Shown piece after piece: positions 8,799 through 17,729 of a DNA stretch of 47,518 bases. A program made the translations under genes and the position numbers. The DNA is from Euryarchaeota archaeon UBA229 (GTDB lineage Archaea > Thermoplasmatota > Poseidoniia > Poseidoniales > Poseidoniaceae), in contig DAUW01000076.1 of assembly GCA_002505355.1 (NCBI GenBank), positions 48,862-96,379 on the forward strand, read 5' to 3'. Below the pieces are notes generated by a model. It had not been told where the DNA came from. It was given only the letters and a program-made list of their open reading frames with translations, and ran no database searches. Position 1 is the stretch's first letter. The number at the start of each line of letters is the position of its first letter.

Positions 8799-9911
8799 TC
8801 AGGATAAAATATCCGTTAATCTATCATCATTTTTGGCTTTCTTTATCGCCCTGGCGATTCGTCTTCCAGTAGACATTCTTTCTTCATTTATATCACTGTA
8901 AGGCGAACCGCCGATAAATGGGTTTGAGCCTGCAACAATTCGCGCACTTATTTCGAATACCTTGAACTCTAGTTTGTCGGTAACGATAGTCTCCAAACAA
9001 AACGGTCCAATCATACCTCTGCTCTCTTCTTCTAGGACAAACGATTCCGCAACGGTTCCTTCGGCCATTTCAAATGCTCTTGGTAGTAATGATTCGCGAA
9101 TTACAACAGGCTGGTTTCCAGTCACAACAAAAGAGGGTTCAAGACTCATTTCCCGCAGGTCTCTAAGCGATCCTAGCTTGTAGAACTCGTCAACATTAGA
9201 TTCGTCTCTGCGATCCATCGACAATAACTCAAGACGCCCTAAATTCTTACCAGCATACTTACCTTTGCCTTGGACTTGGTAACCATCCTCAGCAATAGGG
9301 TCAAAGAAGAAATGAAGATAATACCTGCATCCTAGCACATATTCTTGAATTGTGAATTCCTCTTCTATGTCGACATTTCTTCGAAAATCTCGATAATCTC
9401 GAGCTATAAAGTAACCTCTTCCCCCCTTCGCTCCAGCGTATTTGACAATTACAGGTCCATCGATGTCATGTGGGTCTTCCAGCACCTTGGGCATTTCACA
9501 TCCGCCTGCCTCCAACCAGTCTCTTTGCCTTTGACGACTGCTTTCCCAGTGTAAGATGCCGCGATTGCCAAATGTTGGAACTTGTAAATTCTTAAAATTA
9601 GTAGAACCAAGATACTCAACCAATGAACCATGAGGGATAATTATTACATTGCGCTCCCTAAACCACTCAGCGTAGTCAAGCATTTCTCGATAATCTTCCA
9701 AGATTAACCATTCATCTGGATCAGCACCAGGGAATGCTTGGTAGATTTTCCGACGATTTTCTCCTACTGCGATGCCTAAGGTTCTGAAGCCTTCTTGCTT
9801 TGCACCGTGAAGGATTTGTAGTGATGAGTGCGATGCAACAACTCCTACTGTGAGTTTATCCTTGTCATAGTCGGCGAGCCAGGATGTCAGTGTATCTCTG
9901 TCCACGCCCAT
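8799..9911 (-). CDS. purP: FAICAR synthetase PurP (formate-dependent AICAR ligase)
   Basis: PurP is the archaeal ATP-grasp enzyme that formylates AICAR to FAICAR using formate and ATP, replacing the folate-dependent step of purine synthesis. The 370-residue protein starts with the family's VASHSSLQILHGAKQEGF stretch. It has the ATP-grasp motif VKYAGAKGGRGYF in the centre, QEYVLGCRYYLHFFF in the substrate region, and EISARIVAGSNPFIGGSPYS near the C-terminus. The length is typical. Its TGA stop is directly adjacent to the TGA of the convergent gene, the two stops forming the palindrome TGATCA. It diverges from the tryptophan dioxygenase gene across 145 bases. The folate-independent purine route fits an archaeon. 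Confidence 0.95.
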   Translation of the reverse strand: MGVDRDTLTSWLADYDKDKLTVGVVASHSSLQILHGAKQEGFRTLGIAVGENRRKIYQAFPGADPDEWLILEDYREMLDYAEWFRERNVIIIPHGSLVEYLGSTNFKNLQVPTFGNRGILHWESSRQRQRDWLEAGGCEMPKVLEDPHDIDGPVIVKYAGAKGGRGYFIARDYRDFRRNVDIEEEFTIQEYVLGCRYYLHFFFDPIAEDGYQVQGKGKYAGKNLGRLELLSMDRRDESNVDEFYKLGSLRDLREMSLEPSFVVTGNQPVVIRESLLPRAFEMAEGTVAESFVLEEESRGMIGPFCLETIVTDKLEFKVFEISARIVAGSNPFIGGSPYSDINEERMSTGRRIARAIKKAKNDDRLTDILS

Positions 9912-9948
9912 ATTGAGTGGTTTAGTGTTCCCTCTATGAGCATTATGG

Positions 9949-9958
9949 ACATATAACT
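9949..9958 (-). promoter_or_regulatory. purP: Possible TATA box for purP
   Basis: On the minus strand the stretch reads GAGTTATATG about 40 bases upstream of the purP ATG, a reasonable distance for an archaeal TATA box with a short leader. No clear BRE is seen. The rest of the 145-base divergent region (9912-10056) has no other obvious element. Confidence 0.3.
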
Positions 9959-10056
9959 CAATATGAAACTGAAATTAGGGTTAATTCTCCCTCTTGGTCG
10001 ACATTTCAACAGTAAACCCAGTGAAAGTTCAAGTCTTGAGTTAACATCCCCACTAC

Positions 10057-11151
10057 ATGGAAGCCAACGAACACCGGAACAGGATGACTTATGGCAACTA
10101 TCTGAGACTCGAGGAAATACTTGGGCTGCAGGAAGGGCCCGCAGACTATTCGCCAGCCCCGTGTAACAACGAGAAGCATTTCATCATAGTTCACCAAGCA
10201 TTTGAATTATGGTTTAAATTAGTCCTCACTGAGCTAAAGCAGGTACATAAACTGATGAGCAGTGAAGAAATTGACGAGAACTCAATGCCGATAATAGTGC
10301 ATCACTTGAAGCGAGTTTCTGCGGTTTTTGACCTCATGTCGCAACAGTGGAAAGTCATGGAAACTTTGACTCCACAAGACTTCTTATCATTTAGGGACCG
10401 ACTTGGGACATCATCAGGATTTGAATCTTGGCAGTTGAGGCAAATCGAGATAATACTAGGTCTTGAACAGCAACAGAGAGACGCAGGCATGGATCCTCTA
10501 AACCACATGAAAAAACTAGAGTCTGAGGGTAAAATCTCTGCTAAAGTATTGGCCGAATTCAACTCAGTCTTGCAGGCTCCATCACTAAACCAACTGCTGA
10601 CAAACTGGCTATCTCGCACCCCGATTAATGGTTCAATCACTGGGAACCCTGGTGATCAAGATGTGGTATCAACCTACATAGACGGACATCTTTCTGCTAT
10701 GAGAGCGCATTCAGACATCATTATTTCACACTTCGAGTCAATTGGCCACGGCGATGAATCCACGATGAGGGAGCGCCTCAACAAATCATTGTCTAATGCG
10801 GAGCAGTTCTTACGGCCAAATGGTGAAATAAATAGGTCAAGAGCAGGCTTGTTATTCATTGAATCATATCGCGAACTGCCACTACTTTCATGGCCGCGAG
10901 AATTGATAGATTCTTTTGTTGATCTTGAAGAGTCCATTCTCCTGTTCAGAAATTCACACGCTAGAATGGTTGAAAGAATGATTGGTAGAAGAATGGGCAC
11001 GGGCGGGTCGAGTGGTGTTGATTATCTCGATGCAACTTTGAAATATCGGATTTTCGTTGATTTATGGACTGTTAGGACCATTTTGGTCAGGCGAGACCTA
11101 ATTCCCAGCGTAGTTGGGTTGGAATACTACGGTTTTAATTCTCAGCACTGA
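10057..11151 (+). CDS. kynA: Tryptophan 2,3-dioxygenase
   Basis: A heme-dependent tryptophan 2,3-dioxygenase that opens the indole ring of L-tryptophan to N-formylkynurenine. The N-terminus has MTYGNYLRLEEILGLQ, then the heme-pocket region HFIIVHQAFELWFKLVL. The substrate-binding segment is DFLSFRDRLGTSSGFES, and the proximal heme histidine is His301 in NSHARMVERMIG, followed by the GTGGSSGVDYL loop. At 364 residues it is longer than common bacterial TDOs and nearer animal-type length. It requires oxygen and heme, consistent with the heme A genes 1.3 kb away. No kynurenine formamidase or kynureninase is in the window, so the fate of the product is open. The start ATG has no ribosome binding site and ATG 10084 is an alternative. 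Acquisition by transfer is plausible but untested. Confidence 0.93.
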   Translation: MEANEHRNRMTYGNYLRLEEILGLQEGPADYSPAPCNNEKHFIIVHQAFELWFKLVLTELKQVHKLMSSEEIDENSMPIIVHHLKRVSAVFDLMSQQWKVMETLTPQDFLSFRDRLGTSSGFESWQLRQIEIILGLEQQQRDAGMDPLNHMKKLESEGKISAKVLAEFNSVLQAPSLNQLLTNWLSRTPINGSITGNPGDQDVVSTYIDGHLSAMRAHSDIIISHFESIGHGDESTMRERLNKSLSNAEQFLRPNGEINRSRAGLLFIESYRELPLLSWPRELIDSFVDLEESILLFRNSHARMVERMIGRRMGTGGSSGVDYLDATLKYRIFVDLWTVRTILVRRDLIPSVVGLEYYGFNSQH

Positions 11152-11152
11152 A

Positions 11153-11407
11153 TCATTCTTCATGCGGGTCGATATCGATTGGAATTAATTCGTGCTCATA
11201 TTCGTACAGCGCTATTTTTAGTGGATCAAGCACATAGCGAACTGAGGCTTCCTCAAACCCATAAAGTGATATTAGTTCATCCTTGAATGCTTCTCTAAGA
11301 ACTTCCTCGCCAGCATAAAGAGGTGCACCCATCCCTATTTGCAATGCTCTTGCACCGATAATTCTAGCTCTTTCAAATCGGGTATGTAGGCGAATTGGTT
11401 TAACCAT
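11153..11407 (-). CDS. rpoK: DNA-directed RNA polymerase subunit K (Rpo6)
   Basis: RpoK (Rpo6, the homologue of eukaryotic Rpb6 and bacterial omega) stabilises the RNA polymerase assembly. The diagnostic stretch TRFERARIIGARALQIGMGA is intact near the N-terminus, and the C-terminal DPLKIALYEYEHELIPIDI matches the family's end. Between them lies a segment of about 25 residues that is longer than in many archaeal RpoK proteins. The product is 84 residues from ATG 11407, which follows GTGAT by four bases; GTG 11416 is an alternative. It is convergent with the dioxygenase gene, one base separating the stop codons. Confidence 0.92.
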   Translation of the reverse strand: MVKPIRLHTRFERARIIGARALQIGMGAPLYAGEEVLREAFKDELISLYGFEEASVRYVLDPLKIALYEYEHELIPIDIDPHEE

Positions 11408-11472
11408 AGCAATCACTTCGACTGTCAGTCGTATCCAATGCTGATAGCAGGTGTTTTTGAAACTAACCCAAA

Positions 11473-12414
11473 TTACTCAGATTCATTGTCGACTTGTTTT
11501 TGCAATTTTCTAAACGATATCAAAGCCGGTAATAAGCATACAAGCAGAATTAGAAAAGTGATTATGGCGAGGTCATAACCACCATCGTATTCGAGTAATT
11601 CACTTATTATTTGCTGCCTTTCATTTAGATTTTTGTCACCAGTCGGGTTGGATGACAGTGATTGTAATTGCTGATAATCATCACCCTGCAGGACAAACAC
11701 AAGCCGAGATGTGGCATTTGTTACCCACGAACTCAAGTTTTCCGTCCGTTGAGTATTGTTCAACGTTTTCATATCTACCGCTAAGTGATTCAGGCTACGA
11801 TTGTCAAATTCATGCTCTACCGATTCTAGTTTCCAAATAGTCAGATTGTATGGGGTCGACGTATTCCAAAATACAGTTCCGTTGGAGAAAGATAAATCAT
11901 CGATGCCAGAATAGTTAATCGTTGAGGAAGCAAGGACCTGGTTTAATTCTTGACCTTGACCTGAGCCTGTTAACAATCCTGCACTGTTAATCACTATTGA
12001 TGGGATAAAAATTAGTCTGAATTGATCTTCGAACCTAAATTTGGAATAATTTAGATATGTTTGGTCAAAAATCGACGGGTGGTGTTGTATTACGGCAATA
12101 GTTTCGTTGTCCATATTGTCAAGCATTAATTCCAATGGTTCACACGGTTCACACCAATCAGCGCCATAATATTCAACCAGGTGATTCGGCCTAAACACCT
12201 CGCATTTATCAAATTCTGAGCACGGTAAATCCACGACAAGTACATCAATTGTTGCGTCGTTGAAGACAGACTCCATCTGGTTTTGCTCACTAACTTCGGC
12301 TGAGAAGGATGGCGCAAAAGTTATGCTCAGCATCAATAATACACCGACAAACTTCAAGATTTTTGGACAACTAATGTGCTGGGAATTGCCAAGGCATGTG
12401 TTCAAAAGGGGCAC
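11473..12414 (-). CDS. Exported membrane-anchored thioredoxin-like protein
   Basis: This protein has an N-terminal hydrophobic signal (ILKFVGVLLMLSITFAPSFSA), a thioredoxin-like redox motif GADWCEPC soon after it, many N-glycosylation-type Asn-X-Ser/Thr sites, and one C-terminal membrane helix (ITFLILLVCLLPALISF) with a short charged cytoplasmic tail. It therefore looks like an extracytoplasmic disulfide or redox protein anchored at its C-terminus. The start is uncertain: the frame is open to 12501, ATG 12432 would share a CCATGG palindrome with the divergent ctaA start, and GTG 12414 has AGGAG four bases upstream and was chosen. TTG 12357 is also possible. Divergence from heme A and heme O synthase suggests a role in oxidase or cytochrome assembly; that is inference. 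Confidence 0.75.
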   Translation of the reverse strand: MPLLNTCLGNSQHISCPKILKFVGVLLMLSITFAPSFSAEVSEQNQMESVFNDATIDVLVVDLPCSEFDKCEVFRPNHLVEYYGADWCEPCEPLELMLDNMDNETIAVIQHHPSIFDQTYLNYSKFRFEDQFRLIFIPSIVINSAGLLTGSGQGQELNQVLASSTINYSGIDDLSFSNGTVFWNTSTPYNLTIWKLESVEHEFDNRSLNHLAVDMKTLNNTQRTENLSSWVTNATSRLVFVLQGDDYQQLQSLSSNPTGDKNLNERQQIISELLEYDGGYDLAIITFLILLVCLLPALISFRKLQKQVDNESE

Positions 12415-12430
12415 ACTTCTCCTAATACCC

Positions 12431-13492
12431 ATGGAGGAGGCTTGGTGGCGACGCCCTTCAACATTACCTCTTTTCATATTATTATTTGCTATCCTAATCA
12501 TCTCATTTGGCGGAGCAATTAGAATCCATGATGCTGGTGAATCTTGTCCTGATTGGCCAAAGTGCTTTGGGACCTACGGATTTGATATTTCAGAAGCAGA
12601 GCAAACTGCTTATTGGGAAGAAAATCCCGATGAGATTGATTCACGAGGCGCCGATCATCGATACACGGTTTTCGAGATATTTCTGGAGTGGTTTCATCGA
12701 GCTTTAGTTGGAGTCATTGCTTTACCAGTTTTACTCAACGTTGCAGTTGCCAAACGAAAAATAGATTTCTACGGCAAACAGAATTTTTACTCCGCTATTT
12801 TCATTGCAGTACTACTAGTCATTCAAGCGATTGCTGGTGCAGTTACGGTGTTTTATGACAACGCTGATTGGTCGGTTGCTCTCCATCTGTCACTTGCGTC
12901 AATATTCACAGCCTCAATACTCTGGCAATACAAACTCACAAGAGTCAAAGAGGGTGCTCAGTGGCGTTTTCTCAAGGTGGCACCGGAGTTTAAGCGCCTT
13001 TATCGGAAAAAATTCGACTTAGTGGCAATTTCAGTTCTCGTGCTTCTTGTTTTGGGAGCATGGGTCTCATCGACAGCCGGCGGACAGTACAACCAATCCT
13101 GCTCTGTAGGTTTTCCCGATGCATGGCCACAATGTAACGGACAATTCTTTCCAACTCTTGATAATTCTGGGATTCTTGTCCAAATGATTCACCGATTAGG
13201 AGCACTGCTAGTTGGTCTCGTGCTGATTTTGTCATTGCTCAGACTTAATGATGAGAAAGTAAACTATGAGAATTCCCAACCGTTCTACAATGCATTGTTG
13301 CTGACGACAATACTTTGGTTTGCTAACCTGCTGATTGGCGCAGCATACCTAGTTCAAGCGAAAGTCGGGGAATTTCCCGAATGGATATCTCTATTACATC
13401 TGTTAGGTGGGGTATCAACATTCATAGTTGCGGCTAGTGGCCCGATGATGTTCAGACTCAGCACAAACAACGTAGAGGACAGCGAAGAGTGA
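12431..13492 (+). CDS. ctaA: Heme A synthase (CtaA/Cox15)
   Basis: CtaA/Cox15 oxidises the C8 methyl of heme O to a formyl group to give heme A for cytochrome oxidase. The 353-residue protein has about eight membrane helices and the four heme-ligand histidines expected of the family: His89 (EWFHR), His152 (ALHLS), His254 (MIHRLG) and His323 (LLHLLGG). Both outer cysteine pairs are present, Cys39/Cys45 in SCPDWPKC and Cys224/Cys235. Start ATG 12431 gives a compact N-terminus leading into the first helix; the frame is open to 12260 but that extension is antisense to the thioredoxin-like gene. No ribosome binding site is seen. It lies four bases before ctaB. Confidence 0.94.
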   Translation: MEEAWWRRPSTLPLFILLFAILIISFGGAIRIHDAGESCPDWPKCFGTYGFDISEAEQTAYWEENPDEIDSRGADHRYTVFEIFLEWFHRALVGVIALPVLLNVAVAKRKIDFYGKQNFYSAIFIAVLLVIQAIAGAVTVFYDNADWSVALHLSLASIFTASILWQYKLTRVKEGAQWRFLKVAPEFKRLYRKKFDLVAISVLVLLVLGAWVSSTAGGQYNQSCSVGFPDAWPQCNGQFFPTLDNSGILVQMIHRLGALLVGLVLILSLLRLNDEKVNYENSQPFYNALLLTTILWFANLLIGAAYLVQAKVGEFPEWISLLHLLGGVSTFIVAASGPMMFRLSTNNVEDSEE

Positions 13493-13496
13493 TTCT

Positions 13497-14507
13497 ATGG
13501 CAAACACAACAACGGACATCCATCACCCGGGATGGCCAAAAGTGTTTGTTAGACTTATGAAGTTAAGAGTAATTATGTTACTCCAAATAACGGCAATATG
13601 TGCAATTCTGGTCCATGATTTGCTGGCAAGGCATGGTTTGATCGATGTTGATAGAAGCTGGACTGACACTTTCTATGCAGTGCTGATAACCGTAGTTGGT
13701 GGAACACTCTCTGCAGGTGGTTCTAACGCTATCAACATGTGGTTTGATGCCGATATAGACCAGCACATGCGCCGTACACAAAATCGTCCAGTTCCACTGG
13801 GCCACATATCTGCGAACGGGGCGTTGGCTTTTGGACTAGTAATCGCACTTTTGGGCTCATCATTATTCCTTTTAGTTAGCTGGAAAGCAGCATTTTGGTC
13901 GTTTTTCTCGGTATTTTTTTACGTCATAATTTACACAATGTGGCTCAAGCGACGCACCCCGCAAAACATCGTTATCGGAGGTATTGCCGGTTCCACGCCA
14001 CCCCTCATAGGATGGGCAGTTGCTGCTACCGATTACACCGGGGGAGTGAATCCATTAGACTTGGGCTCAGCCATACCATGGATGCTTTTTGCCCTAATCT
14101 TCCTGTGGACTCCACCGCATTTTTGGGCGCTGGCACTCTACAGGTCTGGTGAATATGCCAAGGCTGAAGTCCCTATGATGAATGAAGTCAAAGGCGCTGA
14201 GCATACAATTTTCCAATCCAAGATTTATTGTGTTCTGCTGTTAATGCTAGGATCTGTTCCTTGCTTCTGGCCAGAATCCGGCTTACCGCTGCTTTGGGCG
14301 TTTATTGCTGGCGGTCTCACACTATGGTATGCCGCTTCTGTTTGGGCCATCGACCCGGATGAACCGTTTGATGAAAATGGTCGAATGCCAAAAGCGGCCA
14401 AATCATTTTTTAGGTCACTGTACTACCTCGGCTGGATGTTTTTACTGTTAGTCTTTGTCAGTTTTGTCCCGCCGGAATCACTCGGTTATTTCGGGCCTTT
14501 ATCCTAA
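13497..14507 (+). CDS. ctaB: Protoheme IX farnesyltransferase (heme O synthase, CtaB/Cox10)
   Basis: CtaB (UbiA superfamily) farnesylates protoheme IX to heme O, the substrate of the CtaA protein encoded just upstream. The first Asp-rich motif is at residues 77-98, with NAINMWFDADID followed by MRRTQNRPVP, and the second conserved region reads LWTPPHFWALALYR followed by EYAKAEVPMM. About eight to nine hydrophobic helices are present. The 336-residue length is slightly longer than bacterial CtaB. With ctaA it forms a two-gene heme A operon, implying an aa3-type or related oxidase encoded elsewhere and an aerobic lifestyle. Confidence 0.95.
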   Translation: MANTTTDIHHPGWPKVFVRLMKLRVIMLLQITAICAILVHDLLARHGLIDVDRSWTDTFYAVLITVVGGTLSAGGSNAINMWFDADIDQHMRRTQNRPVPLGHISANGALAFGLVIALLGSSLFLLVSWKAAFWSFFSVFFYVIIYTMWLKRRTPQNIVIGGIAGSTPPLIGWAVAATDYTGGVNPLDLGSAIPWMLFALIFLWTPPHFWALALYRSGEYAKAEVPMMNEVKGAEHTIFQSKIYCVLLLMLGSVPCFWPESGLPLLWAFIAGGLTLWYAASVWAIDPDEPFDENGRMPKAAKSFFRSLYYLGWMFLLLVFVSFVPPESLGYFGPLS

Positions 14508-14568
14508 AACTGACACATTATATTTGACCGTCATATTCATGACTGCGACTAATTTCGCTCGATTTACT

Positions 14569-14655
14569 GCGGCAGTCGCATAGCCTGGCCATTGCGCCGG
14601 ATTGCTAATCCGGTGGTGTCTCACCTCGGGAGTTCGAATCTCCCCTGCCGCGCCA
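14569..14655 (+). tRNA. tRNA-Ser (GCT), CCA encoded, no intron
   Basis: A full cloverleaf can be folded by eye. The acceptor stem GCGGCAG pairs with CTGCCGC, the anticodon stem CCGGA pairs with TCCGG around loop TTGCTAA (anticodon GCT, reading AGC/AGT serine codons), a long variable arm GGTG-TCT-CACC marks a class II tRNA, and the T arm is GGGAG-TTCGAAT-CTCCC. The discriminator is G, and CCA (14653-14655) is encoded. There is no intron in the anticodon loop. The CCA is directly followed by the stop codon of the convergent gene. Confidence 0.96.
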
Positions 14656-17607
14656 TCATTCAAAGAAGTCGTCAAACTCATCAGCCATCGATTCAGCAGC
14701 TAACCGACGATTTCTCGCAGCAACAACTCTTCGCAGCCTCTTGAGGCGTTTTGCGATGAATGCCAGCATGATTATGCCGATGCACAAGGTTGAGAGTGTA
14801 ACTATCCCAGCTGTCATGAATTCTTGCTGCTCAAGACTGTCACTGAAGTTTCCTAGCCATTCGCTCCCTAATGGTGGCTCAGGTTCAGGTTCAGGTTCGG
14901 GGATGACGTGCTGATTGTATGACCACCAGTCATATTCAATGTACACTTTTTCTACATTTGCTGATGGATAGATTACCACCGTGCGCTCATTGCCATACTC
15001 ATCTGTTGGCGTTAGAATGTAGTAAAATACCTTCATTGGCCTGATTCGATTATCTTCCATCCCAGTAACTGTATACTGGAAACTATCTCCTGCAGTGTAG
15101 GTCATGTCGCTTAAGATCGGCTGAATCAGGGATAAATCCATACCGTTGGGATTTTGTTCGACTCGATAAAGATCCCAGGTTTCGTTTGCTTCGCCTTGGG
15201 GCCAGGTCCAAGAGATTGTGACCTGATAACACATATTCCAATCTTTTAGGATGGCATAACAATCCGTATCATTGGTAAACAGTGAATTGCTTTGCATGTC
15301 TACAATAGATGTTGAGGGAGGGGTAGAATCACCACATATATATGCAGACGTACCGTTTTCCATAGAGACATTTGCCAAGTGGTTGAATGTATTACCCGTT
15401 CTATCTACTGGTATTATGGCGTATGATGAACAGTAACCGTCGGGAACTGTTAGCATATCCTGCCAGCTGGTCTCGTTCAAGGGAACAAACTGTCTAAAGG
15501 AATCAGCAACTAAGTCATTCCACATCAATTGATTATAGTTTTCCTGAGGTGATTGGAATATGGTGCCACCAAAGTCGGGTACTACTCTTTGGTGAATGTT
15601 CCATCCTAGAATGTAATCACTCTCAACGTCGCCATAAGGGTCCCAATTAAGTTCAAAGTTTCCAGCCGAGATTAAATCCACCGTAAAATTTCGAGCCTCT
15701 ATGTCGGGCTCGCCAATTTCTCCGATTACTAGAATGGTAGTCGGTTCATACAAACGAGCAAACATAACTGTTTGATTTTTGTATCCATAGTGTTCACTGT
15801 TGAAATACTCCCAACTTTGGTCATCAAAGGAGTTCAATTTTCTAAACTCTACCGATGTGTAGGGGACTCCCTCAGGCAATGCGTGATACAGGTTTAATTC
15901 GACATCAAGCCAATTCTGCCCGTCAAATATAGAATCATTATTTGTTGTATCAATAAGATCAAACTGATATAGCATCAACGGTATATTGCCTCCACCTATG
16001 TTGTAGTCCTGTCTGACCATTGGTAGCATTGATTCATGAGTAATCTCTACTGTGTTTGATGGTGAGGTTGCTGATGCCGTGTAGAAAGGGGCGTTGTTAA
16101 TGCTAATCTCAGAATAAACCAAGATACTGAAATAAATAATTTCACTATTGCCAATAATATCAGTGGTAATTAGTTTGAAAGTGTGGCTACCTAGGCCATA
16201 ATCCGCCGTGTTAATATCAATCTGATGACCATAGTCTACGTTGATTATACCAGAGTACCACCATGAATAGTTTACCGGGCTCGCCGAGAAAGGGTTTACA
16301 TTGGCCGTAACAGTAATTGTCTCTTCATCAGTGTACCATTCCTTCTCGTTCGATATGGTAATTGAGGATGCTAATTGTGCGACAATCACGTTAGCATCTT
16401 CCTCGATTGTGTTGTCAAGGGTGTAAGAATCATAGTTGTTATCGATCAAGTTGGGCAGCACGGCTTGCATGGCGATGTCATTACCATGAACAGGCATGTC
16501 GAACACGCAGGTACGCTGTTGGTTAGGTGCTAGCTCCGTAATCTCACAGGTTTGTAGTATTGGTTGTCCATTACTTTTTGAGATTGTCAGTTCTAAGTCA
16601 AAATCAACAGCAGTGGCATTCCCATTATTGCTGATGATTACTGAGACCATATCAAAACCGAATAGGTAACTCTGTTCAGACGGGTTGTGGCTTGGGAACA
16701 TATTATTTATTGATAAGTCAAGTTCAGTGTCAATATATATGGTTATTTCATTCAGGTTATTGTCATCTTTTAAGTCATGATACGGTGCGCCAGTGGAATC
16801 AAATAGACCGTAAACTAATGTGTATACTCCATCTTGATTGTACTCAAACGTTGGTAACCCCATCTGGAACGATTTATAGAATGAAAATTTTGGGAAATTT
16901 TCGGTGAATTCGTAATTTTCGCTCAACATAGCAGATTTATTTTCGTTCCATAGTTGCCACCCAATAGAAGCGTTCAGTTGACAAGTTGCACACAAGTTTG
17001 CAAAAGCTGAAAAAGTCATGTTATACTGTGTGTCTCTGGATAGTAAATCATTGCCAGCGTAGTTGGCTAGGTTAGGTAGACCTGACACAATATCGTCATT
17101 GGTCTCAATCTTGAAATCGGTATACTCTAGGGTAGAATTTATTTTGAAATTTAAGATATCGTCAGTTGGATTCATATCCATCTCGTCAAACTGATAAATT
17201 ACGGTAATAGTCTCATTTATCCCATTTGGATAAAATCCGTTAGTTGAAGTGAAATTGTTGCTTGCGCCGGGATTAATTGGTGGAATGAGAAATGTACCAT
17301 CATCGATTCTTTGCGAGATGCATACATTGGTAACTTGTTCTCCAAGACAAACATACCAAGACATTGTTCTTGGGTCTGATGCAGTAGAGTCTGAGTTGGT
17401 CAGTTCAACAGTAAAGTAGGTTGGCTCATAAGCAGGAATGTAGTCATATTCAGTTGGTGTCGAGCCTATTATTGACAGATTGCCTTGAGTAGATGCTTCT
17501 GCATTATCAACTACACTGATGCTTGCGAGTGTAGAAAAGAGCATCAGAAAAACAACGAAAACGCAGGAAAACCTTTGATTCCCCAATTGCTTTGACGCCA
17601 CACTCAT
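14656..17607 (-). CDS. Large exported surface protein with C-terminal membrane anchor
   Basis: A 983-residue protein with a signal peptide (hydrophobic core FVVFLMLFSTLASI, ending near DNAEA), a long extracellular region and a C-terminal helix (about GIVTLSTLCIGIIMLAFIA) with a basic then acidic cytoplasmic tail. The exterior has many Asn-X-Ser/Thr sites and repeated beta-rich modules. One around residues 290-390 resembles CARDB-type adhesive domains (ISNNGNATAVDFDLEL), and a later segment (NFELNWDPYGD) looks like a fibronectin-III-type strand. A Pro-Glu repeat linker, encoded by a repeated GGTTCA-type hexamer near 14876-14901, precedes the anchor. Cysteines are few and could form disulfides. 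Start ATG 17607 is preferred over TTG 17622. No enzymatic motif is seen; an adhesive or S-layer-associated role is inference. Confidence 0.8.
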   Translation of the reverse strand: MSVASKQLGNQRFSCVFVVFLMLFSTLASISVVDNAEASTQGNLSIIGSTPTEYDYIPAYEPTYFTVELTNSDSTASDPRTMSWYVCLGEQVTNVCISQRIDDGTFLIPPINPGASNNFTSTNGFYPNGINETITVIYQFDEMDMNPTDDILNFKINSTLEYTDFKIETNDDIVSGLPNLANYAGNDLLSRDTQYNMTFSAFANLCATCQLNASIGWQLWNENKSAMLSENYEFTENFPKFSFYKSFQMGLPTFEYNQDGVYTLVYGLFDSTGAPYHDLKDDNNLNEITIYIDTELDLSINNMFPSHNPSEQSYLFGFDMVSVIISNNGNATAVDFDLELTISKSNGQPILQTCEITELAPNQQRTCVFDMPVHGNDIAMQAVLPNLIDNNYDSYTLDNTIEEDANVIVAQLASSITISNEKEWYTDEETITVTANVNPFSASPVNYSWWYSGIINVDYGHQIDINTADYGLGSHTFKLITTDIIGNSEIIYFSILVYSEISINNAPFYTASATSPSNTVEITHESMLPMVRQDYNIGGGNIPLMLYQFDLIDTTNNDSIFDGQNWLDVELNLYHALPEGVPYTSVEFRKLNSFDDQSWEYFNSEHYGYKNQTVMFARLYEPTTILVIGEIGEPDIEARNFTVDLISAGNFELNWDPYGDVESDYILGWNIHQRVVPDFGGTIFQSPQENYNQLMWNDLVADSFRQFVPLNETSWQDMLTVPDGYCSSYAIIPVDRTGNTFNHLANVSMENGTSAYICGDSTPPSTSIVDMQSNSLFTNDTDCYAILKDWNMCYQVTISWTWPQGEANETWDLYRVEQNPNGMDLSLIQPILSDMTYTAGDSFQYTVTGMEDNRIRPMKVFYYILTPTDEYGNERTVVIYPSANVEKVYIEYDWWSYNQHVIPEPEPEPEPPLGSEWLGNFSDSLEQQEFMTAGIVTLSTLCIGIIMLAFIAKRLKRLRRVVAARNRRLAAESMADEFDDFFE

Positions 17608-17729
17608 ATGGTTCGCTAACAATTGACATTCAAAGACTCATCGGCGAGAATTCACCATATCTGCTGAATTTTGCGATAATTACGTTGTTCCATCGGTAGA
17701 CTCTTGAGTTGGCTGGTACTGGGATAATC

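Noticed and set aside
9963..10166. A short plus-strand frame overlapping the start of tryptophan dioxygenase
   Set aside because: It runs into the well-supported dioxygenase gene in another frame and has no recognisable product.
12260..12430. Upstream extension of ctaA from 12260
   Set aside because: The extension lies antisense to the thioredoxin-like gene, is not hydrophobic or family-like, and ATG 12431 gives the expected N-terminus.
14569..14655. An intron in the tRNA gene
   Set aside because: The anticodon stem and seven-base loop close without extra sequence.
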